DNA of 64,000 nucleotides from Cognatitamlana sp035818475 (GTDB taxonomy: Bacteria > Bacteroidota > Bacteroidia > Flavobacteriales > Flavobacteriaceae), in contig NZ_JAYMGV010000001.1 in NCBI RefSeq assembly GCF_035818475.1, positions 1,612,001 through 1,676,000 of the forward strand, given 5' to 3'. Positions 1 through 8,487 of the stretch are shown in pieces. The notes below the pieces were generated by a model. That model had not been told where the DNA came from. It did no database searches and was given only the letters and a program-made list of their open reading frames with translations. The first letter of the stretch is position 1. The number at the start of each line of letters is the position of its first letter. The position numbers and the translations under genes were made by a program.

Positions 1-1148
1 ACAGGCGCGGCAGAGGCATCATAAGCCACAACAGTAAAGCTTCCGGCATCTCCAACCGTAGTGAAGTTATATGTATAATATCCGGCAGTAGCAACATTAA
101 AGGTGCCAGGGTCTGAACCTCCTCCGCGATTTACCGCTAAAGTAGAACCATCATTGGTTCCCCATTGTGGTTGCCATGCAGTAGTTTCCAACATTTTAAA
201 GGCTCCGGCTCCAAAATACCCCGTAAATACATAAGCATTAGGAACATCTTGATTTCTAAAAACAACAGTGTTGTTGTTATCAGGGTTCCATCCCGGAGTT
301 GTTGCATCACCAACTAAGTAAAGGTTAGGGAAAGATACATTATAAGGCGTAACAGAAATTGTTATAGTTTCTGATGTTCTTACAAGTTCATTCCCATTTT
401 TATTGGTGTATGAGGCTACTACTCTAATGTCCATGTCGCCAGCAATATCAGCTGTTAATCCAATTCCAATAGCAACTGCATTTAAATCTGAGTGTGTTGA
501 GGTAATTGAGGTAATGTTTGTACCAGACCCAATTGAAACTGGGTTAGTAAAATCAGTTCCGGCTGCTGCAGCTTCAATACTATATGTAATCTCTAACTCT
601 TGGGGTGAGGACAAAGCTTCATCTGACCATGTAACTGTCATTGCTATTTCATCTGCAGAATCTAAAGATAAGACAAAAGCATCATTATTAATAGGGCTTG
701 AGATTTTAGGTAATTCAATAGGATAAGTGGTCACTAAATATTGAATGTTGTTACTTAGTGTTCCTTCTCCATTTATTCTAAAATATGTAGTAATATCAAC
801 ATAGTCTGTAACTCCTGTAGACCTAATGGCTTCGTTTAATCCTTTTACGTTTATAGTAAAAGAGTTTCCTTCGACTGAACCTAAATTTATTGGTAAGCCA
901 AACTCTGGTTCTAGTGCCATTTCAACATCATAGGATGAGCTGTTTGTTAAGTTGTCATTCCATGAAAGGGTAATGGCTGCGTTATCTGGTGTTCCAAAAT
1001 TTAAAAACACACTATTAATACTAGGTTGTTGTAAAACGAAAGAAGGTGCAGGATTAGTAAGCACAAATGTTTCTTCATTTTCACAACTCGTAAAAATAAG
1101 GGCTATTGCAAATAAAAGAATGGTTGTTTTTTTTATATATATATTCAT
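1..1148 (-). CDS. SusE/SusF-like outer-membrane starch-binding lipoprotein (partial, C-terminus beyond left edge)
   Basis: The minus-strand frame is open from an ATG at 1148 down to the window edge, so about 382 residues are visible and the C-terminus is missing. It begins with a lipoprotein signal peptide ending in the lipobox IFTSC (Cys at about residue 22) followed by the acidic stretch ENEE, which resembles a surface-export signal. Two immunoglobulin-like SusE segments follow (about residues 35-130 and 135-240), then a repeat of the type NLYLVGDATTPGWNP with a WQPQWG motif, as found in SusE/SusF starch-binding domains. The same motifs occur in the gene immediately before it (16-bp gap), so it is the fourth gene of the susCDE-like operon. 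It probably binds alpha-glucan at the cell surface. The family is clear; ligand specificity is inferred from the operon. Confidence 0.88.
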   Translation of the reverse strand, partial: MNIYIKKTTILLFAIALIFTSCENEETFVLTNPAPSFVLQQPSINSVFLNFGTPDNAAITLSWNDNLTNSSSYDVEMALEPEFGLPINLGSVEGNSFTINVKGLNEAIRSTGVTDYVDITTYFRINGEGTLSNNIQYLVTTYPIELPKISSPINNDAFVLSLDSADEIAMTVTWSDEALSSPQELEITYSIEAAAAGTDFTNPVSIGSGTNITSITSTHSDLNAVAIGIGLTADIAGDMDIRVVASYTNKNGNELVRTSETITISVTPYNVSFPNLYLVGDATTPGWNPDNNNTVVFRNQDVPNAYVFTGYFGAGAFKMLETTAWQPQWGTNDGSTLAVNRGGGSDPGTFNVATAGYYTYNFTTVGDAGSFTVVAYDASAAP

Positions 1149-1164
1149 GTCTATTTTTTTTTGA

Positions 1165-2295
1165 TTATAAATTCAAAGGAATCATGATATAACGCCCGGT
1201 TAGGTCATTAAACCAAACCTCATAATCATCTAAAACCACAACAGGGATTTTGCCTCCGTTTTCAGAAGCTTGTCCAGAAAACACAGTTGTGCTTCCCCAA
1301 GTAGAGCCTGTATTGGTTACAAATTGTAAATCTCCAGCGACCAAACGGGTACTGGTTAAATACCAGATGTGACTATCAAAATCAGATTGAGTCATTTCAA
1401 TAGTAGGGGTTGCTGTGCCTTGAATACTCATACTGGTATAATTATCTGCGCCTGATGAGTCGTAGGGAACAGTGGTATAGGTTTTTTTTGCAAAATCAAT
1501 TGTGAATTCGTAATAACCACTTGTAGTTACTCCAAACCTACCAGGGTCTGTATCTTGTGTACCTGGATTTCCTGCAATTTCTCCACTTTCTTTAGGGTCA
1601 TCACTCCCCTCATTTTCTATCACACCCCATTGAGGTTGCCATAGACCTCTAGTTTCTAAAATTTTCCACCTCCCATTGTTAAAGTCACCATCATCATTTT
1701 TATAATAACCGGTATAGTAGTATAGGTTTTCATTACCGCTATCTCTAAATAATGGAGGGTTGTTGGCGTTATTATTCCAGTCAGGTGCTGTACCATTACC
1801 CACAAAGTAATAATCGTCAAAAGTATAATTGAAATAAGGAAATACATTAAAAGTAATACTGTTTGAATTTACAGGCAACCCTGATTGAGTTCCTAAAGAA
1901 GATATAACCCTAGCATATAAACTATTCCATGTAAACGGAGGTAAACCAACTGCTCTTGCTGCAGAGTTCAATTCCTTAATTGATAATGTAGCTTTATTTT
2001 TTCCATTTATAACTATAGCTACAGTTGAATTAGTAAAGGCTTCATCAGCGGCTATTTCTATACTATAATTTGCTGAAGCAGGTTGGTTATAGTCTGCGAA
2101 TGTCCATGTGAATGTAACTGCGGGATTATTAATGTTTACTGGGTCTAATTCTATATTTGTAATTTCTAAATCAGAAAGTGTTACTGGTGTAGTTTCAGAA
2201 ACGACAAAGGTGTCTAATTTGTCTTCGCAAGCGTTAACCAAAATGAATAAACATGTGGTTAACATTATAATTGATTTTTTTTTCAAATGTTTCAT
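1165..2295 (-). CDS. susE: SusE-like outer-membrane starch-binding lipoprotein
   Basis: This 376-residue protein has a lipoprotein signal with lipobox ILVNAC and acidic residues just after the Cys (CEDKLD). A SusE-type immunoglobulin-like domain covers about residues 35-150 and contains a TFTWTFADYNQP-like strand pattern. The C-terminal half has the YYFVGNGTAPDWN and LWQPQWG motifs of the starch-binding SusE/SusF modules, followed by a second module (about residues 285-376) ending in a short beta-strand. It starts 15 bp after susD and precedes a second SusE-like gene, so the order is susC-susD-susE-susE'. Its role is presumably to hold alpha-glucans at the outer face of the outer membrane and pass them to SusCD. 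The family call is firm; the maltodextrin ligand is inferred from the adjacent GH13/GH65/GH97 enzymes. Confidence 0.88.
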   Translation of the reverse strand: MKHLKKKSIIMLTTCLFILVNACEDKLDTFVVSETTPVTLSDLEITNIELDPVNINNPAVTFTWTFADYNQPASANYSIEIAADEAFTNSTVAIVINGKNKATLSIKELNSAARAVGLPPFTWNSLYARVISSLGTQSGLPVNSNSITFNVFPYFNYTFDDYYFVGNGTAPDWNNNANNPPLFRDSGNENLYYYTGYYKNDDGDFNNGRWKILETRGLWQPQWGVIENEGSDDPKESGEIAGNPGTQDTDPGRFGVTTSGYYEFTIDFAKKTYTTVPYDSSGADNYTSMSIQGTATPTIEMTQSDFDSHIWYLTSTRLVAGDLQFVTNTGSTWGSTTVFSGQASENGGKIPVVVLDDYEVWFNDLTGRYIMIPLNL

Positions 2296-2310
2296 TATGA
2301 TTAGATTTTA

Positions 2311-3852
2311 TTAGTACCCTGGATTTTGGGTTAAATTAGGGTTGGCTTGTAATGCCGATAATGGTACAGGAAATAAACTATATGTACTAGGGATTGAAGT
2401 ACCATCTACAGTATTACCTTTCCATGGCCATAAATAGTTTCCTCCTGTAAACATCCCAAAACGAATTAAATCACTTCGTCTATGCCCTTCTAAGTTTAAT
2501 TCCCTTCCTCGTTCATCAATTATGAATGATAAGGTTAATTGAGATGTTGTGATTTCACTTGCATTAGATCTTGTTCTTACGTCATTTACATATTGTAATG
2601 CAGTATTCATATCTCCCCCTGAGGCACCTCTAAGTACACATTCAGCATACATTAAATAAGTATCTGCTAATCTGAACAAAGGAAAGTCTGTACTTGAGAA
2701 AGAAGTTGCAATAGAGTTGCCACTAAAATTAGTGTTTCTAAATTTCACTGAAGGGTAACCATTGGTCCATTCACGATAGTCAGTCATTTCATAAGTATGG
2801 CCATCAGTCCAAAATAAACTGGCTCTAATATCAGTTGAAGTTCCTAGGTCTCCAAATAAACCATACCAGCCCTTTGAAGCTCTGTGTCCGGCCCATCCTT
2901 CTGTAGCTCCAAAGTCAGCAAGAGTTAGTGTTTCTGAACTTAAACTGCCATTTACAATGTAAGTTGTATTTCCAAAACTTTGACTAGTATTTGCATCAGC
3001 TATTAAAGGAAATATGATTTCTGATGAAGTACTATTATCTGCCGAGAAAAGTTGAATAAAATTTGGGTCTAAGCTATAGCTACTTTCGTTGATTACTTTT
3101 TTAATATATATTAAAGCATCATCATACCGAGCAGTTCCAGTATATACTTCGGCATTCATATATAGTTTTGCCAATAGCATTTGTCCAGCAGCTTTTGAAG
3201 CTCGACCGTAGGTGTTTGTAGCTGGTAATGCCGCCTCTGCTGCGATCAGCTCACTTTCAATATATGCGAAAATTTCTGATCTTGAAGATTCAGGTAATGG
3301 TGTAGAATTACCAAAATTATCTTCTGTTGCTAAAACACCTTTACCAAATGTATCTATTAAGTAATAATAAGCTAAGGCTCTTAAAAACCGGACTTCAGCA
3401 ATAACAGACTCTTTGTTTTCAACATCAATATTATCAATTATGGCAAGGAGGTTGTTACATTGCGGTGCAGTAAAATAGATTCTGTTAAATAAATATCTGA
3501 AAAACTTATTGTTTTCATCCCAGTTAGAGGTCGTTGTTAATTGGTCAAGACCATCATCACCCCAGCGGTTTTTCATAGCATCTGCAGTGAAATCCTGAAG
3601 ATTTATTATTCCTCTTAAAAAAGGAGATTCTCCAGCATCATCACTTATATCTGAATTGCCTGGACCATTAACACCTGATAAAGCAAATGATGCATATAGT
3701 CTAGAAACAATACCTTCAATAGCATTAGGATCTTGCTTAAGTAATTCTTCAAGAGATAGTTCTACTAATGGCGTGGTTTCTAAATCGTCTGTACATCCAA
3801 CGTTGGAAATAAGTACTAGACATATAAAAAAGTTTAAAATTTTATTTTTCAT
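2311..3852 (-). CDS. susD: SusD/RagB-family nutrient-binding outer-membrane lipoprotein
   Basis: SusD is the lid and glycan-binding partner of the SusC transporter. The chosen start gives MKNKILNF, a short signal and the lipobox SNVGC, followed by TDDLE, an acidic surface-export-like signal. An in-frame ATG eight codons earlier would overlap susC and adds a non-signal-like LIFKKTN, so I prefer the start at 3852, 10 bp after the susC stop. The 513-residue product has the usual SusD layout: an N-terminal SusD-like TPR half (about residues 25-210, with RFLRALAYYYLIDTFG) and the C-terminal RagB half with YLMYAECVLRGASGG, VNDVRTRSNASEIT and ERGRELNLEGHRRSDLIRFG. It ends in NPNLTQNPGY, the classic SusD tail. 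It is co-transcribed with susC and two susE genes. Confidence 0.95.
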   Translation of the reverse strand: MKNKILNFFICLVLISNVGCTDDLETTPLVELSLEELLKQDPNAIEGIVSRLYASFALSGVNGPGNSDISDDAGESPFLRGIINLQDFTADAMKNRWGDDGLDQLTTTSNWDENNKFFRYLFNRIYFTAPQCNNLLAIIDNIDVENKESVIAEVRFLRALAYYYLIDTFGKGVLATEDNFGNSTPLPESSRSEIFAYIESELIAAEAALPATNTYGRASKAAGQMLLAKLYMNAEVYTGTARYDDALIYIKKVINESSYSLDPNFIQLFSADNSTSSEIIFPLIADANTSQSFGNTTYIVNGSLSSETLTLADFGATEGWAGHRASKGWYGLFGDLGTSTDIRASLFWTDGHTYEMTDYREWTNGYPSVKFRNTNFSGNSIATSFSSTDFPLFRLADTYLMYAECVLRGASGGDMNTALQYVNDVRTRSNASEITTSQLTLSFIIDERGRELNLEGHRRSDLIRFGMFTGGNYLWPWKGNTVDGTSIPSTYSLFPVPLSALQANPNLTQNPGY

Positions 3853-3862
3853 GTTCGTTTTT

Positions 3863-6800
3863 TTAAAAATCAACATTTATTCCAAAAGAATATACTCTTG
3901 GCCTTGGATAAAAATTAGTATCAATAGCATTAAAGTTTTCAGGGTCTTGTCCTGAATACTTAGTAATTAAAAATGCATTGTTGACAGCAGCGTAAAATTT
4001 CCAATTAGAACCTTTTACTAACTCATTAAAGGTATAACCCAAAACAATATTTTCACATCTTAAGAAAGCTGCATCTTCTAAGTAATAATCAGAAAATGGA
4101 ATATTTCCTCTTATGTCTACAATATTATCATCAGCAGCACCAGAATAGAAATTTAACGTGTTGTTTAAACTTTGCGTGTTATTTGGTAATGCTGCTTCGG
4201 TATATCCTCTAGTTAATAAGGGAGCATTGTAAATTAAACCGTCGAATTGGCCTCTGAAACTAGAACTAATATCCCAGTTTTTATAATTAAATGAGAAACC
4301 AAAACCGAAAGTCCAATTTGGTCTTAAAGGCTGATAATATCTGTCATCATTATTAATGACACCATCTCCGTTTTTGTCAACAAATGCTCCAGGAATTGGT
4401 CTGCCATTTACGTCATAAATTTGTTTAAACACCCATGCTGAGTATGCTTCTAACCCTACAACGTGTCTTGCTAAATTCACACCTGTACCTGTTGGTAATC
4501 CTGAGCCAGGAGCGTTAATTGAAGTTACATCTTTAAGGCTTACTACTTCTGTTCTATTATAGGATACATTACCATTAATAGAGAAATTAGTGTTTTCATT
4601 TCTTATTGGGTTTATATTTAAGTTGAGTTCAAAACCTTCACTTTTTGTTTCTCCAATATTTTGTGGAAAAACATCAGTTAGTCCTTGGCCAGGTCCAACA
4701 GGAGCATCTACTAATAAGTCTCTAGTATCTCTTCTAAAAACATCAAATGCTCCAGATAATAATCCATTTTTAAATAAATCAAAATCAATACCAGCATTAT
4801 AAGTAGTCGTTTTTTCCCAAGTTAAATTACTATTAAAAGGTTTTGCGTTGTAAATAGGAACACCAGGTAAATATTGACTTGTGCCAGAACCTGCTTCAAA
4901 CAAAGGGATTGAAGGATAGAAACCAGCAATCCCTGTAATGTCTTGCTGTCCAGTTTCTCCCCAACCAATTCTTAGTTTTATGTCATTAACAAGTTCAGAG
5001 TTTTGAAGGAACGATTCCTCTTTAAGTTTCCATGCTAAGGCTACAGCTGGAAAATACCCCCATCTCTCTTCTTTTCTAAAAAGGGAGGAGCCGTCTGCTC
5101 TTAATGATAAGGTTATTAAATATTTGTTATAGATATTTATGTTTGACCTTGTAAAGAATGACTGCAAATTCAAAGTGTTATAATATCTGTTATTTGGATT
5201 TGATTCATTTGGTTCAATTTCTCTTAACCCCGTTTCAGTATTATACCTATAAATAACCTTATTACCGTCATTTTTAAAATTTTGATATCCATAACCTGCT
5301 TGAATATCAAAATTATTAATGAAGAAGTTTTCAAACTCCTTTCTATAAGCCAAATATGATTCGATAGTAGTATTCGTTATATTTTGATTTTCTCTATAAT
5401 TTTCTCCGGGGTTGAATACATAATTATATATATCATTACCAGGGTCTGAGTTAGTGTTGTCTAACCTATAAGTAGCTAGGGCGTTGTCACTAAAAGTTTC
5501 AACTATTTTAGCTTCTGAAGCTTCAATCCCTAAATTTACTACAGCTCTTAATTCAGGAAGGAAGTGCATTTTGTAATCAAACTCAATATTACCAAGAATT
5601 TTACTGACTTTTTCTGGTCTTTTACGTTGAAGCAATAGTGCCACTGGGTTACTAGCGCCATCAATATTATCTTGATCATTTAAGTTGGTGTAATATCCAC
5701 CAAATGGAGATGAGTTATCAAAAATGGGTTTAGTCGGGTCAAATGAAAGTGCTCCACCTAAAGCCCCGCCTTCATCAACACTGTTTTTATCAACAAATAT
5801 TGATTTCGCATTTAAGTCAATTTTTAAATGATCATCAAATAATTTTGGTGTTAATTTTATAGAAGCAGTAATACGTTCATAATCGTTGGTTTTTACAATA
5901 CCTTCTGTATTGTTGTACCCAATAGAGCCTCTAAAAGGAATTTTATCAAATAAATTAGCTCTTGCACTAAAATTGTGATCAGAAGAGAAACTTGTTCTGT
6001 AAATGGCATCTTGCCATTCAGAATTATAAATGGCGCGTCCATTTATAATTTGAGAAATAGGTTCAGAAGTATCTACTGACCCAACAGGAACACCTAAACG
6101 TCCAGATTCTTGCGGGAAAGTTGAGTTAATGAAATCTACATATTGATCGCCGTCAAATACATCTATTTTTTTACTTACTGAAGATGATGAAATTGATGAT
6201 GAAAAGTTAAATTTAACTTCTCCTGAAGTACCCTTCTTAGTAGTGATTATAATTACACCGTTTGATGCTCTAGAACCATAAATAGCAGTTGCAGATGCGT
6301 CTTTTAAAATACTGAAACTTTCAATGTCATTTGGGTTTACTAGTGTCAATGGATTACTTACACCAGCAGGGTTAGTATTGTCAACAGCGATTCCATCAAT
6401 TACAATTAACGGATTACTATTTGCTGATAAAGAAGCTCCACCTCTAATTCTAATATTTGGAGCAGCATCGGGTTGTCCACCTGCCGTAGTTATTTTAACT
6501 CCAGGAGCTTTTCCGTTTAAGAGTTGGTCTGCTGAAATAACAGCCCCTTTATTAAACTCTTTTGAAGAAACTACATCAACAGACCCAGTTAAATCTTCTT
6601 TTCTAACACTACCATAACCAATAATAACTACCTCATCAAGCTGGGCAGTGTCCTCGGCTAATTGTACATCTAGTGTGCTTTGTCCGTTATAGGTAATTTC
6701 TATTTGTTGGTAGCCAACATAAGAAAATACTAAAACATCACCATCGTTGACTTCAATAGCAAAGCCTCCATCAAAATCTGTAGCAGTACCGTTTGTTGTT

Positions 6801-6940
6801 CCTTGTACTATCACATTAACACCAGGCAACGGTATGGATGTTCCTTGTTCTGTAACTGTTCCGGTTAAAGCTGTTTGTCCAAACATAAAAACAGGAAAAA
6901 TGAGCATCAAGAACAGAAAACGTTTAGTCGTTGTTTTCAT
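3863..6940 (-). CDS. susC: SusC/RagA-family TonB-dependent outer-membrane receptor
   Basis: This 1025-residue protein is the TonB-dependent transporter of the locus; it imports oligosaccharides across the outer membrane together with SusD. Residues 1-22 form a signal peptide ending in MFGQ. Residues 24-110 are a carboxypeptidase-D-regulatory-like domain (GTVTEQGTSIPLPGVNVIV, FSYVGYQQIEI). The plug follows from about residue 115 with the SusC-typical VVIIGYGSVRKEDLTGSV and SILKDASATAIYGSRASNGV. The rest is a beta-barrel ending in the outer-membrane signature YSFGINVDF with a C-terminal Phe. The length fits the family. It is the first gene of a minus-strand operon with susD and two susE genes, divergent from the LacI regulator. 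The substrate is inferred as maltodextrin or starch from the flanking enzymes. Confidence 0.95.
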   Translation of the reverse strand: MKTTTKRFLFLMLIFPVFMFGQTALTGTVTEQGTSIPLPGVNVIVQGTTNGTATDFDGGFAIEVNDGDVLVFSYVGYQQIEITYNGQSTLDVQLAEDTAQLDEVVIIGYGSVRKEDLTGSVDVVSSKEFNKGAVISADQLLNGKAPGVKITTAGGQPDAAPNIRIRGGASLSANSNPLIVIDGIAVDNTNPAGVSNPLTLVNPNDIESFSILKDASATAIYGSRASNGVIIITTKKGTSGEVKFNFSSSISSSSVSKKIDVFDGDQYVDFINSTFPQESGRLGVPVGSVDTSEPISQIINGRAIYNSEWQDAIYRTSFSSDHNFSARANLFDKIPFRGSIGYNNTEGIVKTNDYERITASIKLTPKLFDDHLKIDLNAKSIFVDKNSVDEGGALGGALSFDPTKPIFDNSSPFGGYYTNLNDQDNIDGASNPVALLLQRKRPEKVSKILGNIEFDYKMHFLPELRAVVNLGIEASEAKIVETFSDNALATYRLDNTNSDPGNDIYNYVFNPGENYRENQNITNTTIESYLAYRKEFENFFINNFDIQAGYGYQNFKNDGNKVIYRYNTETGLREIEPNESNPNNRYYNTLNLQSFFTRSNINIYNKYLITLSLRADGSSLFRKEERWGYFPAVALAWKLKEESFLQNSELVNDIKLRIGWGETGQQDITGIAGFYPSIPLFEAGSGTSQYLPGVPIYNAKPFNSNLTWEKTTTYNAGIDFDLFKNGLLSGAFDVFRRDTRDLLVDAPVGPGQGLTDVFPQNIGETKSEGFELNLNINPIRNENTNFSINGNVSYNRTEVVSLKDVTSINAPGSGLPTGTGVNLARHVVGLEAYSAWVFKQIYDVNGRPIPGAFVDKNGDGVINNDDRYYQPLRPNWTFGFGFSFNYKNWDISSSFRGQFDGLIYNAPLLTRGYTEAALPNNTQSLNNTLNFYSGAADDNIVDIRGNIPFSDYYLEDAAFLRCENIVLGYTFNELVKGSNWKFYAAVNNAFLITKYSGQDPENFNAIDTNFYPRPRVYSFGINVDF

Positions 6941-6996
6941 ATAATTTGTTTAATTTAAAAGTTTAATTTAGTCTATTATATTTTCACTCCTCAAAC

Positions 6997-7028
6997 CAAA
7001 ACTATGTAAAGAAATTGTAAACAAACAA
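6997..7028 (-). promoter_or_regulatory. Predicted Bacteroidota-type promoter of susC
   Basis: On the minus strand TAGTTTTG (7004-6997) is an exact match to the -7 consensus TAnnTTTG. A TTG (7028-7026) lies 21 bp upstream of it and an overlapping TTTG (7025-7022) lies 17 bp upstream; both fit the accepted -33 spacing. Transcription would start near 6990, leaving a leader of about 50 bases before the susC ATG. The assignment rests on the consensus only. Confidence 0.55.
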
Positions 7029-7050
7029 TTATGAGTTACGAAATTCTTAG

Positions 7051-7064
7051 CGAAAACGTTTTCG
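7051..7064. promoter_or_regulatory. LacI-type operator palindrome
   Basis: CGAAAACGTTTTCG is a perfect 14-bp palindrome with the central CG typical of LacI/GalR-family operators. It lies 23 bp upstream of the predicted -33 element of susC and about 220 bp upstream of the divergent lacI-type gene. The position upstream of the promoter suits an activator, or a repressor acting by looping, better than a simple blocking repressor. The adjacent LacI-family protein is the obvious candidate to bind it. Confidence 0.6.
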
Positions 7065-7282
7065 TGTTGACAACTTTTCAATAATATGATGATTTTTTGA
7101 GAAAACCTCACTAACGGATTGGTAATGAATAGAGTAATTTCTTTTAATCTCTTGTATTTGATATTGTGATTATTTGAAGTAAATTACCATCAGTGAAAAT
7201 GTAGTAAAAACAGGTAATTCGTTAGAACTTTAAAGAATTGCTGATTATGTTATGTTTTGAGTATTAAAAAACATCAAATTAA
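7065..7282. other. Divergent intergenic region upstream of the lacI-type gene
   Basis: No reading frame is supported here. The stretch holds GTTGACAAC (7066-7074, odd palindrome directly beside the LacI operator) and an inverted repeat AATTACC (7182-7188) / GGTAATT (7213-7219). A poor -7 match TATGTTTTG (7251-7259, one base too long between TA and TTTG) may serve the regulator gene; no convincing -33 box accompanies it. Confidence 0.3.
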
Positions 7283-8356
7283 ATGAAAAGAAAAATAACT
7301 TTAAAGCAAATAGCCAGAGAGCTGGACGTATCAATTTCTACGGTATCTAAGGCTTTGAGCAATAGTAAAGAGATTAGTGAAGATACCACTCAAAAAATAC
7401 AGGCATTTGCTAAATTATACAATTACCGTCCTAATAATATAGCGCTTAGTTTAAAGAACAGAAAAACAAAGACTATTGGTATTTTAATTCCTGAAATTGT
7501 ACATCATTTTTTCTCAACGGTTATTAGAGGGATTGAATTAATTGCCAATAGGCGTGGGTATAACGTTATTGTTGGGCTCTCTAATGAATCTTTTACCAAA
7601 GAGATTATCAATATGGAATTGCTGGCAAACGGTAGTATTGACGGATTTATTTTGTCTATTTCAAAAGAAACTTTGCTTAAGCAAGATTATCATCACTTTA
7701 ATGCTACCATAAATCAGGGTATACCTATTGTCATGTTTGATAGAGTAGTTAATGAAGTGGATTGTGATAAGGTGATTGTAGATGATTTTAACGGCGCGGT
7801 AAAAGCAGTAAAAAAGTTGGTGGAGAATGGTTGTAAAAATATTGCTCTGCTTACTACAATGGACTATGTTAGTGTGGGCAGGCTAAGGACTCAAGGTTAT
7901 TTAGAAGCCCTTGAACACAGTGGTATAGAGGCTGATCCTAATTTAATATTGAAGATTGATGACAGCCTGGATGTTGAGAATCATTTAGACGTTTTGGAAA
8001 CCGAAATAGCACAGTTTTTTCAAACCAATCCAAACATTGATGCGGTTTTTGCTGTTAACGAACTGTATGCTGTTACGGCTATGAAGGTGGCGCGAAAACT
8101 AGGCTTAAGTATACCTAATGATATTCAGGTTATTGGTTTTACAGATGGTGTGCTTTCAAAACACGCTACACCAAGCTTGACCACAGTAAGTCAACATGGA
8201 CAAAAAATTGGCGAACAGGCTGCAAATTTATTGATAGATAGGTTGGAAGCAGAAGACGCAGAAATGGATCAATACCTTAGCAATAATGAACGGAAATCTG
8301 ACTATATTAAGATGGTTATTGAAACGGAAATTATTGAAAGAGAATCAACTAAATAA
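7283..8356 (+). CDS. LacI/GalR-family transcriptional regulator of the maltodextrin locus
   Basis: This 357-residue protein has an N-terminal LacI helix-turn-helix (residues 4-25, LKQIARELDVSISTVSKAL) and a hinge with YNYRPNNIALSLKN, followed by a periplasmic-binding-protein-like effector domain from about residue 62 (TKTIGILIPEIVHHFFSTVI). Motifs such as ENGCKNIALLTTMDYVSVGR and IPNDIQVIGFTDGVLSKHATPSLTTVSQ are typical of the family. It is divergent from susC, which carries a LacI-type palindrome, and precedes the transporter and catabolic genes. It probably senses maltose, a maltodextrin or a sugar phosphate and controls both arms. Whether it activates or represses is not shown by the sequence; the operator position hints at activation of susC. 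Confidence 0.9.
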   Translation: MKRKITLKQIARELDVSISTVSKALSNSKEISEDTTQKIQAFAKLYNYRPNNIALSLKNRKTKTIGILIPEIVHHFFSTVIRGIELIANRRGYNVIVGLSNESFTKEIINMELLANGSIDGFILSISKETLLKQDYHHFNATINQGIPIVMFDRVVNEVDCDKVIVDDFNGAVKAVKKLVENGCKNIALLTTMDYVSVGRLRTQGYLEALEHSGIEADPNLILKIDDSLDVENHLDVLETEIAQFFQTNPNIDAVFAVNELYAVTAMKVARKLGLSIPNDIQVIGFTDGVLSKHATPSLTTVSQHGQKIGEQAANLLIDRLEAEDAEMDQYLSNNERKSDYIKMVIETEIIERESTK

Positions 8357-8388
8357 GAAAAAATATTAGGAAAAATTAAAATCTTTCC

Positions 8389-8396
8389 TATCTTTG
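8389..8396 (+). promoter_or_regulatory. Predicted -7 element of the transporter/phosphorylase operon
   Basis: TATCTTTG matches TAnnTTTG exactly. A weak -33 (TTAGG at 8366-8370) is about 20 bp upstream. Transcription would start near 8403, so the leader before the transporter ATG is about 85 bases and begins exactly where the first inverted repeat starts. Confidence 0.5.
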
Positions 8397-8403
8397 TTGC
8401 GAA

Positions 8404-8486
8404 ATCAAAACTTATATTTTCACTTCTCACATAAGTTTTGATAAGTAATATCGCTTATCAAATAGTATTAATTTAATATACTATTT
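8404..8486 (+). promoter_or_regulatory. Structured 5' leader with mutually exclusive hairpins before the sugar transporter
   Basis: Three perfect inverted repeats overlap one another. Stem A pairs 8404-8415 (ATCAAAACTTAT) with 8431-8442 (12 bp). Stem B pairs 8437-8445 (TTTGATAAG) with 8454-8462 (9 bp). Stem C pairs 8460-8468 (AAATAGTAT) with 8478-8486 (9 bp) and ends one base before the ATG at 8488. A and B share 8437-8442; B and C share 8460-8462. So A plus C, or B alone, can form. In the first state the translation start is flanked by stem C; in the second it is free. No terminator-like U-tract follows, so translational rather than transcriptional control is the likelier reading. Confidence 0.5.
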
Positions 8487-8487
8487 A

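Noticed and set aside
403..1164. Plus-strand frames opposite the left-edge SusE-like gene
   Set aside because: They read antisense to a clear lipoprotein-signal gene on the minus strand and have no recognisable motifs.
3853..3876. Upstream ATG for susD
   Set aside because: It overlaps the susC stop and would put seven non-signal residues before a normal lipoprotein signal peptide.
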